64,000 nucleotides of DNA. Source: UMGS172 sp045647525 (lineage in GTDB: Bacteria; Bacillota; Clostridia; Oscillospirales; Acutalibacteraceae). A program made the translations under genes and the position numbers. The notes below the pieces were generated by a model. The model was not told the DNA's origin and did not search any database. It worked only from the letters and a program-made list of their open reading frames with translations. The DNA lies in contig JAZRMK010000048.1 of assembly GCA_045647525.1 (NCBI GenBank), positions 1 through 64,000 on the forward strand, written 5' to 3'. This document shows positions 34,752 through 44,408 of this stretch, one piece after another. The first letter of the stretch is position 1; every line of letters starts with the position of its first letter.

Positions 34752-37619
34752 TTACTCGGCATTATCAGAACCTTCGTCAGACTCTTCTGCATTTGTTTCG
34801 GCTTCTCGAAGGTCACCTTCGTGCACTTCCTCAACGGTTTCGGGCTCTTCGTCCTTTATCTCTGCTGTTTGAATTCTAAATTCCTCAACCTCGTCGAAAA
34901 CAGATTCATCGAAGTTGAATCCTCCCGAAACGCCGTGGTATGCGTCTATTTTATTTCGGTCTATTTCCTCTAATAAATAGTCATCAGAGTCGTTTTCGAT
35001 AGCAAAAACAGCCGCCTCGTAAAGAGTTGCGCGTGTGGCTATTATCTCGCCCTCGGGGTAATCAGGAGTCGGCGCGGGACGGAACACGCGCTTGACAATT
35101 ATTACAACAATATAGACTATCAATACAAGCGCGCTGATAACCGTAATCAACAGTCCTGTTTTAATCCCGGGCGTTGTATATTGGAAAACTATCTCATTGT
35201 CACCTTTTGGCGCCAACACCGCCATAAAGCCCTCGTTTACTCTTACTATCTCGGTCTTTTGACCGTTAACATAAGCTGTCCAGCCTTCCTCGTAGGGAAC
35301 AGAGAAAAATACATAGTTGCGTCGGTCTAACTCTATTTTTGCTTTAAATCCATCGGAATCATATTGAAAACTGTATGCCGAAACTGCGGCACGGTCGGCG
35401 CAGTCGTCACGGAACGCGGTATACGAAAAATCCATTGTTTGTTTGTTTTCATCTTTTGTTCCGATGTTATAGTCATCGCCGAGGTTGTCAAGCACTGCTG
35501 ATATTTTAACGGCATCCTTTTGGTCTACAACCAGCGCTTTAAGCATCATCAAATCAGCAAAATTTCTGTGATTGTTGCTTTCATAATTTACTCCGTCATC
35601 ATAGAAATCGGAATAAGTATAATCACTGTAATGTAACGCCTGCTCCTCGGTCACAAAATAGTCATAGGTGAATCCCATAGGGATATAGCACTCGTTTTTA
35701 TAAATCTTATATCCGTTCTGCTCTCCGCAATAACTGTAATACGGCAACATTTTACCGTCATCACGTTGGAAGTTGTAATCTTCTTCATCGTTATCGGCAA
35801 CGGGGTCGAGCAGATATTTTACTGAAAGCAGACTTCTTGCCCCGTAGACCTTAGTTGTGGGTCTTGACGCAACCGAACGCTCCTCACCTATAAATTCATA
35901 AAACGATGTGACAGAACCCGGAACTATCGAATGGAAATAGTTTATTGAAGAATAACCCAACGCGTAGCCGGTGTTGTCCTCACCATTGTAAACATCAATT
36001 CGGGCAAACTCATCATTAGCTATGGGCAGATCGACATTACCTTCAATAACACCGTCTATAACAACATTCTCAATGTCGGCTGAAAGTGACTGACCGGACA
36101 TTATAAAGAAGGTTGAATATATAACCGACACACAGCAAACGGTCGGAATTATAACTTTATATATAGAACGACGTTTTGCTATAATCGACGGCAACATGGC
36201 CTTTACGATAATAAGACTCAAAACGCTGATAGCAACCGTGACCCAGAACCTTAGATCGTAGATATTGCCCTCAACCTCAGCGCCACCTTCGGTGATTCTG
36301 CTCTTTACAGATTGGAGAATGAATTTTAACGGGTTGGTAGAAGCGTCTGTGTAAAGTCCGAAGCCTGTTATTTTGCCGTCCTCAATACCGTTGGGTGCAA
36401 GACCTATAACCAGTGCAAAGCCCAGGGTTATCGACATATTCCACTTCCAAGCCGATTTCCAGTTAACGCTTGTGTCCTCAAACGCAATAACAGTTGCCAG
36501 ACACATCATAAGTATCGGCATATAGAACCAACGGGCATAGTACTGAATGTTAAATAGCTGGAACGCACTGTTGAGTCCCGGCACCAAAGCAATAAAAATC
36601 GAGGCAAACAGAACCCTGCGCAACCATGTGCCCTTCTTTTCGGACTGCAAGAAGCAGAATGTGCCAACCATTCCGAACAACGGCAGCCACCCGCCCAATG
36701 ACGCCCACTTGACATCAGCGTGCGGGAAAAACACAGGGCGTGCAGGAAGATCCGGCGGGAAGAAGAAGCACTGAATAACATTAAGAAAGATCTGGTTGTT
36801 TCCGTAAAGCACCGAATTCCAACCAACAAGGTAGCTGCCAAGTCGGTCATTCTGCAAAACAGACAAGATGCTCGGCAACAGTATTGCCGACGCCATGGCA
36901 ACACCCAAAACGCACTCGAAGGAAAGGAGCGCAAACTCACTGAACTTAAACTTAAAACTTCCCGAGAGCACCCTTATCAGCCAGTAGATGACAACAAACA
37001 ACACCATTCCAAAGAAGAAGAAATAGTTGTTAAGTGCCGTAAAGAAGACCATTAAGGCAACAAATCCCCTGCTGCGATGAGAATTAAATCTTTCTATACT
37101 AAGCAACAAAAGCGGGAACAAAACAATGGCTTCATGGAAATGGTTAAAGAAGATATTGTAGACCGAAAAACCGCAGAATGCATAAAGCAAGCCGCCTATC
37201 ATCGCTGTTTCGTTGCGTGCGGTAAAGTGACGGATGAAGAGATATGCGGTTACCGCTGCGCAAGAGAACTTTAAGATAAGCAACGGCCCCATAAGATACG
37301 GAACAATGTGATTCGGGAAGGGCAACGTCAACCAAAAAAACGGGCTTCCCAAAAGGTAGAAACTGTATGAGCCGATAAAGTTTGAACCTAAATCACTCTC
37401 CCAACTCCACCCGAAGTCGAGCGAGCGCACTGCATTATGGCAATACTGATAAAACGGTATCTGCTGGACATTAAAATCTCCGTAAAAGATAAAATATCCG
37501 TGACCCGTTATAATTGCAGGTATAAACATCGCCAACGCAGTAGCCAAGGCTATCAAAAACGTCCACAATGCAAACAAGCCTTTTTTAGAGCTTTCGGCTC
37601 TCGTTCTTAAATCGGTCAT
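34752..37619 (-). CDS. YfhO-family membrane protein
   Basis: 955 aa from ATG 37619 (SD AAAGGAAG). About a dozen membrane helices fill residues 15-500. The N-terminus carries FYGDFNVQQIPFYQY, the YfhO hallmark near the putative lipid-sugar site, and GSNFIGSYSFYLLGSPFFWL follows. A long extracytoplasmic domain (about 510-835), a last helix (about 845) and an acidic Glu/Asp-rich cytoplasmic tail complete it. YfhO proteins glycosylate wall teichoic or lipoteichoic acid; that assignment is by family. Confidence 0.85.
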   Translation of the reverse strand: MTDLRTRAESSKKGLFALWTFLIALATALAMFIPAIITGHGYFIFYGDFNVQQIPFYQYCHNAVRSLDFGWSWESDLGSNFIGSYSFYLLGSPFFWLTLPFPNHIVPYLMGPLLILKFSCAAVTAYLFIRHFTARNETAMIGGLLYAFCGFSVYNIFFNHFHEAIVLFPLLLLSIERFNSHRSRGFVALMVFFTALNNYFFFFGMVLFVVIYWLIRVLSGSFKFKFSEFALLSFECVLGVAMASAILLPSILSVLQNDRLGSYLVGWNSVLYGNNQIFLNVIQCFFFPPDLPARPVFFPHADVKWASLGGWLPLFGMVGTFCFLQSEKKGTWLRRVLFASIFIALVPGLNSAFQLFNIQYYARWFYMPILMMCLATVIAFEDTSVNWKSAWKWNMSITLGFALVIGLAPNGIEDGKITGFGLYTDASTNPLKFILQSVKSRITEGGAEVEGNIYDLRFWVTVAISVLSLIIVKAMLPSIIAKRRSIYKVIIPTVCCVSVIYSTFFIMSGQSLSADIENVVIDGVIEGNVDLPIANDEFARIDVYNGEDNTGYALGYSSINYFHSIVPGSVTSFYEFIGEERSVASRPTTKVYGARSLLSVKYLLDPVADNDEEDYNFQRDDGKMLPYYSYCGEQNGYKIYKNECYIPMGFTYDYFVTEEQALHYSDYTYSDFYDDGVNYESNNHRNFADLMMLKALVVDQKDAVKISAVLDNLGDDYNIGTKDENKQTMDFSYTAFRDDCADRAAVSAYSFQYDSDGFKAKIELDRRNYVFFSVPYEEGWTAYVNGQKTEIVRVNEGFMAVLAPKGDNEIVFQYTTPGIKTGLLITVISALVLIVYIVVIIVKRVFRPAPTPDYPEGEIIATRATLYEAAVFAIENDSDDYLLEEIDRNKIDAYHGVSGGFNFDESVFDEVEEFRIQTAEIKDEEPETVEEVHEGDLREAETNAEESDEGSDNAE

Positions 37620-37746
37620 AATTCTTCCTTTCAAGTTTCCGCTATTAACTCAAATCATTAAATTTATTATACCTTGATGCAAATCATAAATCAACACGAA
37701 AAAGAGCTTCTTTTTATTACGATTTTGTTAATATTTGTATGCGGTA

Positions 37747-37775
37747 TTGTAATTTCACGGAAAATTAAGTATAAT
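37747..37775 (+). promoter_or_regulatory. Promoter of the YfbR-like gene
   Basis: TTGTAA (37747-37752), 17 nt, TATAAT (37770-37775). It overlaps an upstream in-frame ATG at 37774 and so excludes it as start. Confidence 0.75.
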
Positions 37776-37806
37776 GTACGAAAGAGAAATAAAAGGACGG
37801 GATTAT

Positions 37807-38382
37807 ATGTCGAGCCATTTTTACGCAATGCTCTTTCGAATGAAATACATTGACCGTTGGGCATTGATGAGAAATACAAGACGCGAAAATCTTTCAGAGC
37901 ATACTCTTGAAACTGCGTTTATTGCTCACGCAATAGCGGTTATACATAACAAACGCTTCGGCGGTAGCGTAAACGCAGAACGTGCGGCTTTGCTGGCTAT
38001 GTTCCACGACGCACCCGAGATCATAACGGGTGATCTGCCTACACCGGTAAAATATTATAGCGGGCAGATCAAGAAGGCGTATGACGAAATGGAGTCAGAG
38101 GCAATAAACAGTCTTTTACAACTGTTGCCCGATGACCTGCGCCCCGAGTTCGACGGCATTTTATATGATAATGACGCAGACCTTCGCAAGATAGTCCGTG
38201 CCGCCGACAAAATTTCGGCACTAATTAAATGCAAGGACGAAATCATGTTGGGAAACAGTGAGTTTTCTGTTGCCGAAAAAGCCACTTTAAAAACCATTGA
38301 GGCTTTAAATTTCCCTGCCGCAAATGAGTTTTTAAAACTGTTTTTAGATAGTTTTTCCCTGCCTCTCGATGAGCAAAAATAA
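37807..38382 (+). CDS. HD-domain 5'-nucleotidase, YfbR-like
   Basis: 191 aa. HD-domain metal ligands: His in LSEHTLETAF, HD in MFHDAPEIITGDLPTPVKYY, and the distal Asp in VRAADKISAL. Length and the GDLPTPVK motif match YfbR-type 5'-deoxynucleotidases that clean up dNMPs. ATG 37807 with AAAGGA upstream. Confidence 0.88.
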   Translation: MSSHFYAMLFRMKYIDRWALMRNTRRENLSEHTLETAFIAHAIAVIHNKRFGGSVNAERAALLAMFHDAPEIITGDLPTPVKYYSGQIKKAYDEMESEAINSLLQLLPDDLRPEFDGILYDNDADLRKIVRAADKISALIKCKDEIMLGNSEFSVAEKATLKTIEALNFPAANEFLKLFLDSFSLPLDEQK

Positions 38383-38415
38383 CCACTACCCCATTTATCC
38401 TTTTAAAGTGAATTA

Positions 38416-38444
38416 TTGCTTTTTAAAAGTAAAAGTGATATAAT
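38416..38444 (+). promoter_or_regulatory. Promoter of the pseudokinase gene
   Basis: TTGCTT, 17 nt, TATAAT (38439-38444). Confidence 0.7.
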
Positions 38445-38486
38445 GTTGTTTACAGTCTGATTACCGTTTTTGAAAGGAATGTAATT

Positions 38487-40262
38487 ATGATGAATCCTCA
38501 TTCTTTGTGTCCCGGTTGTATGGCGGAAAAGGTTTCTGAGGGCAAATGCCCCATCTGCGGTTACAACCCCGACGAATTGCAAAACCCACAACATCTTAAA
38601 ATCAACACTCTGTTGGAATCGCGTTACCTTATCGGCAAAGCCATTGATTCCAACGGCGAAAGTACTACATATTTGGGCTATGATACAGTAACACAAACCA
38701 TCGTTAATATCCGCGAATATTTCCCATTGGGACTTTGCGACCGCGATGTTGACGGAACGGTTGTTATGAGCGCAGGCTCGGAGTTCAACTACAATGAAGG
38801 TCTTATGCAGTTCTTAAAGCTTTCGCGTGAACTCTTTAAGCTCAACGAGCTTCCTGCTCTTTTTGATGTTCTTGACGTGCGCGAGGCAAATAACACTGCC
38901 TACCGCATCACTCGTGCCGTTCCCGGCCTTACTTTGCGTGAGTTTTTACTTCGCAACGGCGGTGTTTTAAAATGGGATCAGGCAAGAAGCCTGTTTGCTC
39001 CGCTTATTTCGTCTATTTCTGCACTTCATAAAGCAGGTATCATCCATCGCGGTATTTCTCCCGACACCCTTATCGTTGGTAAGGACGGCAAACTTCGTCT
39101 TAACGGCTTCTGCATTGAAGCCGCAAGAACTGCCAAGAGTGAGTTCACTTCACAGCTCTTCCCCGGGTTTGCCGCAGTTGAGCAGTACGGCGTTGTCGGA
39201 AGCCAAGGCCCTTGGACCGACGTTTATGCTTTCGCCGCAACTATATACAGAACTCTTGTCGGCAATCCTCCTCCCGAGGCAACCGAAAGATTGCAGAATG
39301 ATAATATGACCATTCCTGCTAAAATTGCACGCGAAACGCCAAAAGCAGTTTTGGAAACCTTGGCAAATGCACTGCAAGTTTTGCCTAATGACCGCACACA
39401 GTACATTGATAATATGAGAAGGGGCTTGTCGGTCTCTTCGGCACAGGTTTCTGCCGCAGGCGGAGCTGCCACTTCACACACCACCGTTGTGTCCGTACCC
39501 GGAAACGAGCCTGTAAAGCCCACCCCTCCCGTTTCTACTTCAACCGTAACTGCTGCTAATGCGGATACTTTAAATCAGTCCGATAAAAAAGGCAAGTCAA
39601 CCAAAGTTTACGGCATTATCGCCTTTGTTTCGACCGCACTTTTGTTGGCGGTGATAATCATATTCCTGCTTTGGTCTTTGGGCTTTATCGGTGGCGGTTC
39701 AGGCAAAACCGAAAGCAACAACAATAATTCAAAAACATTGCCGTCCAACTCCGCAGTTTCGTTGGCAACGCCTTCCACCCCTAGTGAAAACGGCGAATAC
39801 GGATACCTGGATGATTTCACAGGAAAATATTATTCCGATATTTACGGCAAGTCCGATTATGCGAACAAGATAAAATTTAAGATTGTACGAAAAGAGTACA
39901 GTTCTGAATATGAAGCAGGTCAGATTATTTCTCAAAGTCCTGCTCCCGATTCGCAGTATGAGATCGGCAAAACAACCGTCGAACTTGTCATAAGCGAGGG
40001 TGATTACTACATTTCGATGCCCAAACTTTCGGATATGACCCCGTCTGAAGCACGTGTGCTTTTGTTAAAACTTGGTTTCCGAGATGTTAACATTCAGGAT
40101 GTTGACGTTTTCGTGGCCGATGCAGAATTCGGCGCTATTGTGGGTTCCACCCCCGAAGCCGGCACTAAAATCAACGTTGAAGAGGTTGTTGAGATCAAGA
40201 TCAATCGCTACGAAAGCACAGACGACACCGATTCGCCCGAATCCACAGAACCGTTAGCATAA
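38487..40262 (+). CDS. Zinc-ribbon PASTA protein with Ser/Thr-kinase fold, probable pseudokinase
   Basis: 591 aa. Residues 1-28 form a zinc ribbon (CPGCMAEKVSEGKCPICGY). Residues about 45-305 follow the protein-kinase fold, but the ATP-binding lysine of V-A-I-K is R76 (VNIREYF), the catalytic-loop H-R-D is H187-R-G189, and the metal-binding D-F-G is N206-G-F208. No glycine-rich loop is visible. A linker, one membrane helix (about 375-397), and two PASTA domains (about 450-510 and 512-582) follow. It has the layout of PrkC-like wall sensors but should not transfer phosphate. Confidence 0.8.
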   Translation: MMNPHSLCPGCMAEKVSEGKCPICGYNPDELQNPQHLKINTLLESRYLIGKAIDSNGESTTYLGYDTVTQTIVNIREYFPLGLCDRDVDGTVVMSAGSEFNYNEGLMQFLKLSRELFKLNELPALFDVLDVREANNTAYRITRAVPGLTLREFLLRNGGVLKWDQARSLFAPLISSISALHKAGIIHRGISPDTLIVGKDGKLRLNGFCIEAARTAKSEFTSQLFPGFAAVEQYGVVGSQGPWTDVYAFAATIYRTLVGNPPPEATERLQNDNMTIPAKIARETPKAVLETLANALQVLPNDRTQYIDNMRRGLSVSSAQVSAAGGAATSHTTVVSVPGNEPVKPTPPVSTSTVTAANADTLNQSDKKGKSTKVYGIIAFVSTALLLAVIIIFLLWSLGFIGGGSGKTESNNNNSKTLPSNSAVSLATPSTPSENGEYGYLDDFTGKYYSDIYGKSDYANKIKFKIVRKEYSSEYEAGQIISQSPAPDSQYEIGKTTVELVISEGDYYISMPKLSDMTPSEARVLLLKLGFRDVNIQDVDVFVADAEFGAIVGSTPEAGTKINVEEVVEIKINRYESTDDTDSPESTEPLA

Positions 40263-40269
40263 CAAAAAA

Positions 40270-40300
40270 ACACCTGCGAGGTCTTCTTCGCAGGTGAATT
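40270..40300 (+). terminator. Terminator of the pseudokinase gene
   Basis: CACCTGCGAgG...TTCGCAGGTG followed by a T-rich stretch. rsmE begins 18 nt later, so partial readthrough is likely. Confidence 0.75.
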
Positions 40301-40317
40301 TTTAGATGGAGAAAAGT

Positions 40318-41037
40318 ATGCCGAGATTTTTTAAAGAATTTTTTGAAGATGCACCTTTTATCGACGGTGCCGACGCGCACCACATCATAAAATCACTGAG
40401 AATGCGTGTCGGTGAACCTTTAACGGTTTGCGACACAAAGGGCGTTGACTACTTCTGCACGATTTTAGATATCAGTGATTCGAGGGTGAATTTAAAGGTC
40501 GAATCAACTGCCAAAACTAAATCCGAGCCCGATGTTAAGGTCACACTTTTTCAGTGTCTGCCCAAAGGCGATAAAATGGATTCGGTTGTAAAGCAATCCG
40601 TCGAGCTTGGCGTGACCGAAATAACCCCTGTTCTTTCTACGAATTGTGTGTCACGTCCCGATGAAAAGCAACTCACCAAGAAAATCGACCGTTGGCAAAA
40701 AATTTCGTGCGAAGCAGCTGGACAGTCAGGTCGCGGCATTCTGCCTTTGGTCAACCAATGTGTTGCTTTGAAAAAGGTCGCCGAAAACACCGCAAAATTC
40801 GACAAAGTGTTCTTCTGCTACGAAATGGGCGGAAATGCGATTGCCGAAATTGACAGTTCTGTAAAAAACATAGCCGTAATTATCGGACCCGAAGGTGGTT
40901 TTACTGCCGACGAAGCCGAGATGTTAAAGGCGGCAGGAGCCGTTGTTACGACCTTAGGGCCCAGAATTTTAAGGACCGAAACCGCACCTTTGGCAGCCAT
41001 TACCGCCATAATGCTGAAAACCGGAAATTTGGAATAA
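40318..41037 (+). CDS. rsmE: 16S rRNA (uracil1498-N3)-methyltransferase
   Basis: 239 aa of the SPOUT superfamily. MPRFF start, HHIIKSLRMRVGE, FQCLPKGDKMDSVVKQSVELGV, EAAGQSGRG, IGPEGGFTADE and LGPRILRTETAPLAA (knotted SAM site) are present. I chose ATG 40318, preceded by GGAG at 6 nt, over ATG 40306, which contains that SD. Confidence 0.93.
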   Translation: MPRFFKEFFEDAPFIDGADAHHIIKSLRMRVGEPLTVCDTKGVDYFCTILDISDSRVNLKVESTAKTKSEPDVKVTLFQCLPKGDKMDSVVKQSVELGVTEITPVLSTNCVSRPDEKQLTKKIDRWQKISCEAAGQSGRGILPLVNQCVALKKVAENTAKFDKVFFCYEMGGNAIAEIDSSVKNIAVIIGPEGGFTADEAEMLKAAGAVVTTLGPRILRTETAPLAAITAIMLKTGNLE

Positions 41038-41038
41038 A

Positions 41039-41077
41039 TTAAAGCCTCTATTGTGCTTGCTGCAAATAGAGGCTTTT
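41039..41077. terminator. Bidirectional terminator between rsmE and mutS2
   Basis: AAAGCCTCTATT...AATAGAGGCTTTTTTG; convergent gene ends on both sides. Confidence 0.9.
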
Positions 41078-41081
41078 TTGT

Positions 41082-43457
41082 TTATTTTAACTGTACTACG
41101 GTAACGCCGTCCTCACCTTCGCCGTAAACTCCGAAACGGAAATTCGCTACGCTTGGGTTGGTTTTTAAGTATGCGTGAACCGCCTTTTTGAGCGCACCCG
41201 TACCTTTGCCGTGAATTATCCAAACGGTGTTGAGCCCCGCCATAACAGAATTGTCAATAAATCGGTCAAGTTCCAACTCTGCCTCGTCACCCGTAAAGCC
41301 TCTTATGTCGATTTCCGACTGTGCTGTACGCACATTGGGCTCCGACGTGACTGCTCTTTTGACCGTTCTGTGCTTGGCAGGCTCGGTCTTTGTTGTTTCA
41401 ACCAAACGCAGATTTTTAATAGGCACACGTGTTTTAATAACACCCGCCAAAACTAACACCTGGTCGCCTGTGGGATCTTCCTGCACAATGGCGTCCTTTT
41501 TTATGTCCCAGATGCGAACCCTATCACCCTTTTTAAGAGGTCTCGGCAGTTTGTAATCTCCTTCGGCCGCTTCTATCGGGTCGGCGGCATCCTGCATACG
41601 CGCAATACCGCCTTTAACTGCGGCACGTGCAAGTCGGATTCGCTCTTCGGCACTGTTGCTCGATTTCTTGATTGATTCGATTTCTTGAAGCAACCTTTCT
41701 GCCTCGGCTCTTGCACGGTCAACAACGGCGTTTGCCTGCTCGCGAGCAGTTTCCATAGCCTTGTCGCGTTTTTTCTTTAATTCTTCCTCTTGCTGTTTGT
41801 TTTGTTTTTTAAGTGCTTCCATCTCGCCCTTTATGCGATCGGCGTCACGTCTTGCGGTTTCGGCCTTTTTGACCTCCTCCTCCAAGGTGGCAACAACTCG
41901 TTCAAACCTTGTATCCTCTTCGTTTACAAGACTTTTCGCAAGTTCAACAACATCTCTTTCAAGACCCAGCTTTTCCGAGATTGCAAACGCATTGGAACGT
42001 CCCGGTATGCCAAGAATCAGCCTGTAAGTCGGTCTTAAAGTGGCAACATCAAACTCACAACTGGCATTGCAAACCCCCTCTTGCTCAATCGCAAAAGTTT
42101 TAAGCTCTGCATAGTGCGTTGTAGATGCAACCGTTGCCTTTTTTTCGCGCAGTTTCATCAAAATTGCAGTGGCAAGTGCCGCACCTTCAACGGGGTCGGT
42201 GCCTGCTCCGAGTTCGTCTATCAGCACCAACGAGCTACTGTCGGCTTTGTTTAAAATTGAAATAATGTTAGTCATGTGCGCCGAAAAAGTCGATAACGAC
42301 TGCTCAATACTCTGCTCGTCACCGATATCGGCAAGGATATTACCAAAAACCGAAACGGTACTGCCGTCAGACACGGGCAACATCATTCCGCACATTGCCA
42401 TAAGCGTTAAAAGTCCGATTGTTTTTATAGTAACGGTTTTACCGCCGGTATTAGGACCGGTGATTATGAGTGTATCAAACTCATCGCCCAACGGTATCGT
42501 TACGGGCACGACCGTCCTTTTGTCGAGCAACGGATGGCGTGCGTTTTTAAGGTAGACCTTGCCGTGTTCATTAAGGCAAGGCATTGACGCCTTCATAGAA
42601 AACGCGAGGCTTGCCTTTCCAAAGATTAGAGATAAATCGACTGCCGAGTTGTAGGACAGGCGGATATTATCGGCAAAGGCAGCCGCTTCGCCCGACATTT
42701 CGGCTAAAATTCGGTCGATTTCTTCTTTTTCTTTTATCTGTAATGCCTTGATCTCATTGTTTACCTCGACTATCGCCATCGGTTCTATAAAAAGTGTTGC
42801 TCCCGACGACGAGGTGTCATGCAAAAGTCCGGGGACCTCACCTTTAAATTCCGATCTTACGGGGATTACATACCTTCCGTCACGTTGCGTTACTATTGCG
42901 TCTTGAAGATATTTTGACATTGTGTTGGAACGAACCATTTTTTCCAGTCGGTCGCGTACATTCAGCTCCGAAGAATGAATCTTTCGGCGGATGTTTTTGA
43001 GTTCGACCGACGCGTTATCGTCCATTTCGTCCTCTGACCTTATGGACATAAAAATCTTATCCTCAAAATACTTGTTGGGGATCAAGACTTCAAAATACGG
43101 TCTTATTGCTTTGGCATCAATATTCTCACAATGCGAGCGCCACTCATAAAGTGAACGCACCGTTCGCAAAACGTCGCCTATATCGAGCAACTGCTTCATC
43201 GACAACACACCACCGCTTTCGGCAATGCTTAATGCATTGTTGACATTTCGGCTGTTGCCAAACGAAGGCGAACCGAACGCCGCCGTCAGTTTATATGCGT
43301 CATCGGTTTCCAAAAGCAACGTTTGTGCCTTGTTGATGTCTGTAACAGGGCAAAGTTCCAATGCCTTTTGCTTAGCATCATAAAGCACGCAGCAATCGGC
43401 AAGCATTTTTAAAACTTTATCCAGTTCAAGTGTCTTTATTTCCTTGTTTGAAATCAC
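41082..43457 (-). CDS. mutS2: Endonuclease MutS2
   Basis: 791 aa. MutS-like core with Walker A TGPNTGGKTVT, STFSAHMTNI, Walker B LVLIDELGAGTDP and THYAELK. A long coiled coil (about residues 520-640) leads to a KOW-like segment and a C-terminal Smr nuclease domain (DIRGFTGDEAELELDRF, IIHGKGTGALK). MutS2 limits homologous recombination and rescues collided ribosomes in Bacillus. Last gene of the minus-strand block that begins with yqfC. Confidence 0.95.
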   Translation of the reverse strand: MISNKEIKTLELDKVLKMLADCCVLYDAKQKALELCPVTDINKAQTLLLETDDAYKLTAAFGSPSFGNSRNVNNALSIAESGGVLSMKQLLDIGDVLRTVRSLYEWRSHCENIDAKAIRPYFEVLIPNKYFEDKIFMSIRSEDEMDDNASVELKNIRRKIHSSELNVRDRLEKMVRSNTMSKYLQDAIVTQRDGRYVIPVRSEFKGEVPGLLHDTSSSGATLFIEPMAIVEVNNEIKALQIKEKEEIDRILAEMSGEAAAFADNIRLSYNSAVDLSLIFGKASLAFSMKASMPCLNEHGKVYLKNARHPLLDKRTVVPVTIPLGDEFDTLIITGPNTGGKTVTIKTIGLLTLMAMCGMMLPVSDGSTVSVFGNILADIGDEQSIEQSLSTFSAHMTNIISILNKADSSSLVLIDELGAGTDPVEGAALATAILMKLREKKATVASTTHYAELKTFAIEQEGVCNASCEFDVATLRPTYRLILGIPGRSNAFAISEKLGLERDVVELAKSLVNEEDTRFERVVATLEEEVKKAETARRDADRIKGEMEALKKQNKQQEEELKKKRDKAMETAREQANAVVDRARAEAERLLQEIESIKKSSNSAEERIRLARAAVKGGIARMQDAADPIEAAEGDYKLPRPLKKGDRVRIWDIKKDAIVQEDPTGDQVLVLAGVIKTRVPIKNLRLVETTKTEPAKHRTVKRAVTSEPNVRTAQSEIDIRGFTGDEAELELDRFIDNSVMAGLNTVWIIHGKGTGALKKAVHAYLKTNPSVANFRFGVYGEGEDGVTVVQLK

Positions 43458-43472
43458 TTTTATCTCCTCAAC

Positions 43473-44228
43473 TCACAGCCCTAAGCTGTGGAAAAAGTCT
43501 AATGTTTTAAGTTTAAATCCTGTTTGGGACAGCAGATACTTCTCGGTTACAAAACTCAAATACCTTGCGTGCTCTGCGGGTATTGAAAACGAAAAAAGCT
43601 TCGAAAACTCAGAATAGACGATATGTCGCATCGCGGTAAAGGTCGTGCGGTCAAGTTCCACCGTGTCCCCTTTTGATTGCTCCACTGCGTGACAAACATC
43701 ACACACTATTTCGCCGCCGTTGCAATCGAGATGAATCTTCTTCGCAGTGTCCAGTCCACAACCTCGACAACCGACAAGGTCGGGCATAAATCCTGCCTCC
43801 GTCATTATACGCAGTTCAAATATCGCCTTTAAAAGAAGAATGTCAACCTTTCCCTTTTCCAGAAAACTCAACGAATTGAGCGCAAGCCTTAAAAAGTCTT
43901 CGCTTTCATCCAACTCTTCGGGCACCAAATTTCGACAAAGTTCACATATATACTGAGCCAGACTCAATCGTTCAATATCTGAACGGATTCCAAAAAACAC
44001 ACTATGTACTTCGGTCTCGCTTACCCTGTAATGCTCTTTGGATTTGGTTATTAAAAATGTTGAGTAGCTGAGCAAAGCCGTTGACGCAGCATTTTTACTT
44101 TTGGGTTTTCTTGCACCTGTGACAAAGGCACTTATAACCCCTCTGTCACGCGTCAGTATACTTATCACCCGATCGCTTTCTCCCAAGTGATTCTCTCGTA
44201 TCACAAGTCCGTCGGTCGTGAACTTCAC
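43473..44228 (-). CDS. recO: DNA repair protein RecO
   Basis: 251 aa from a GTG at 44228 (SD GAGGTG, 8 nt). TTDGLVIRENHLGESDRVISILT is the OB-fold start of RecO; a zinc site CRGCG...CDVC lies near residue 150-180. RecO loads RecA with RecR. A frame open to 44342 would add an N-terminal tail not seen in the family. The start lies inside the yqzL frame. Confidence 0.92.
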   Translation of the reverse strand: MKFTTDGLVIRENHLGESDRVISILTRDRGVISAFVTGARKPKSKNAASTALLSYSTFLITKSKEHYRVSETEVHSVFFGIRSDIERLSLAQYICELCRNLVPEELDESEDFLRLALNSLSFLEKGKVDILLLKAIFELRIMTEAGFMPDLVGCRGCGLDTAKKIHLDCNGGEIVCDVCHAVEQSKGDTVELDRTTFTAMRHIVYSEFSKLFSFSIPAEHARYLSFVTEKYLLSQTGFKLKTLDFFHSLGL

Positions 44229-44325
44229 GTCTTGCCACCTCACATTCGTCGGAATTAAAATAGGCAATATAATCATAAACACTGCCTGATTTGTAAAATG
44301 CATTCCAAAGATTCTGACCTTCCAA
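44146..44325 (-). CDS. yqzL: YqzL-family small protein
   Basis: 59 aa from TTG 44325 (SD AAAGGGTGG); a GTG at 44334 is possible. Segment NLWNAFYKSGSVYDYIAYF matches YqzL, a small conserved Firmicutes protein found between era and recO, exactly its position here. The 3' part overlaps recO by 83 nt in another frame. Function is unknown. Confidence 0.75.
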   Translation of the reverse strand: MEGQNLWNAFYKSGSVYDYIAYFNSDECEVARREVHDRRTCDTRESLGRKRSGDKYTDA

Positions 44326-44408
44326 AAAAACCACCCTTTCAAGTTGATTACGACACAGTTATTATGTGTAACCCAAAGGGTGATTTCAAAGGTAATTATT
44401 TCTTAAAA

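Noticed and set aside
44229..44342. N-terminal extension of RecO
   Set aside because: The extra 38 codons do not match RecO; they overlap the yqzL gene, and the GTG at 44228 has a good SD.
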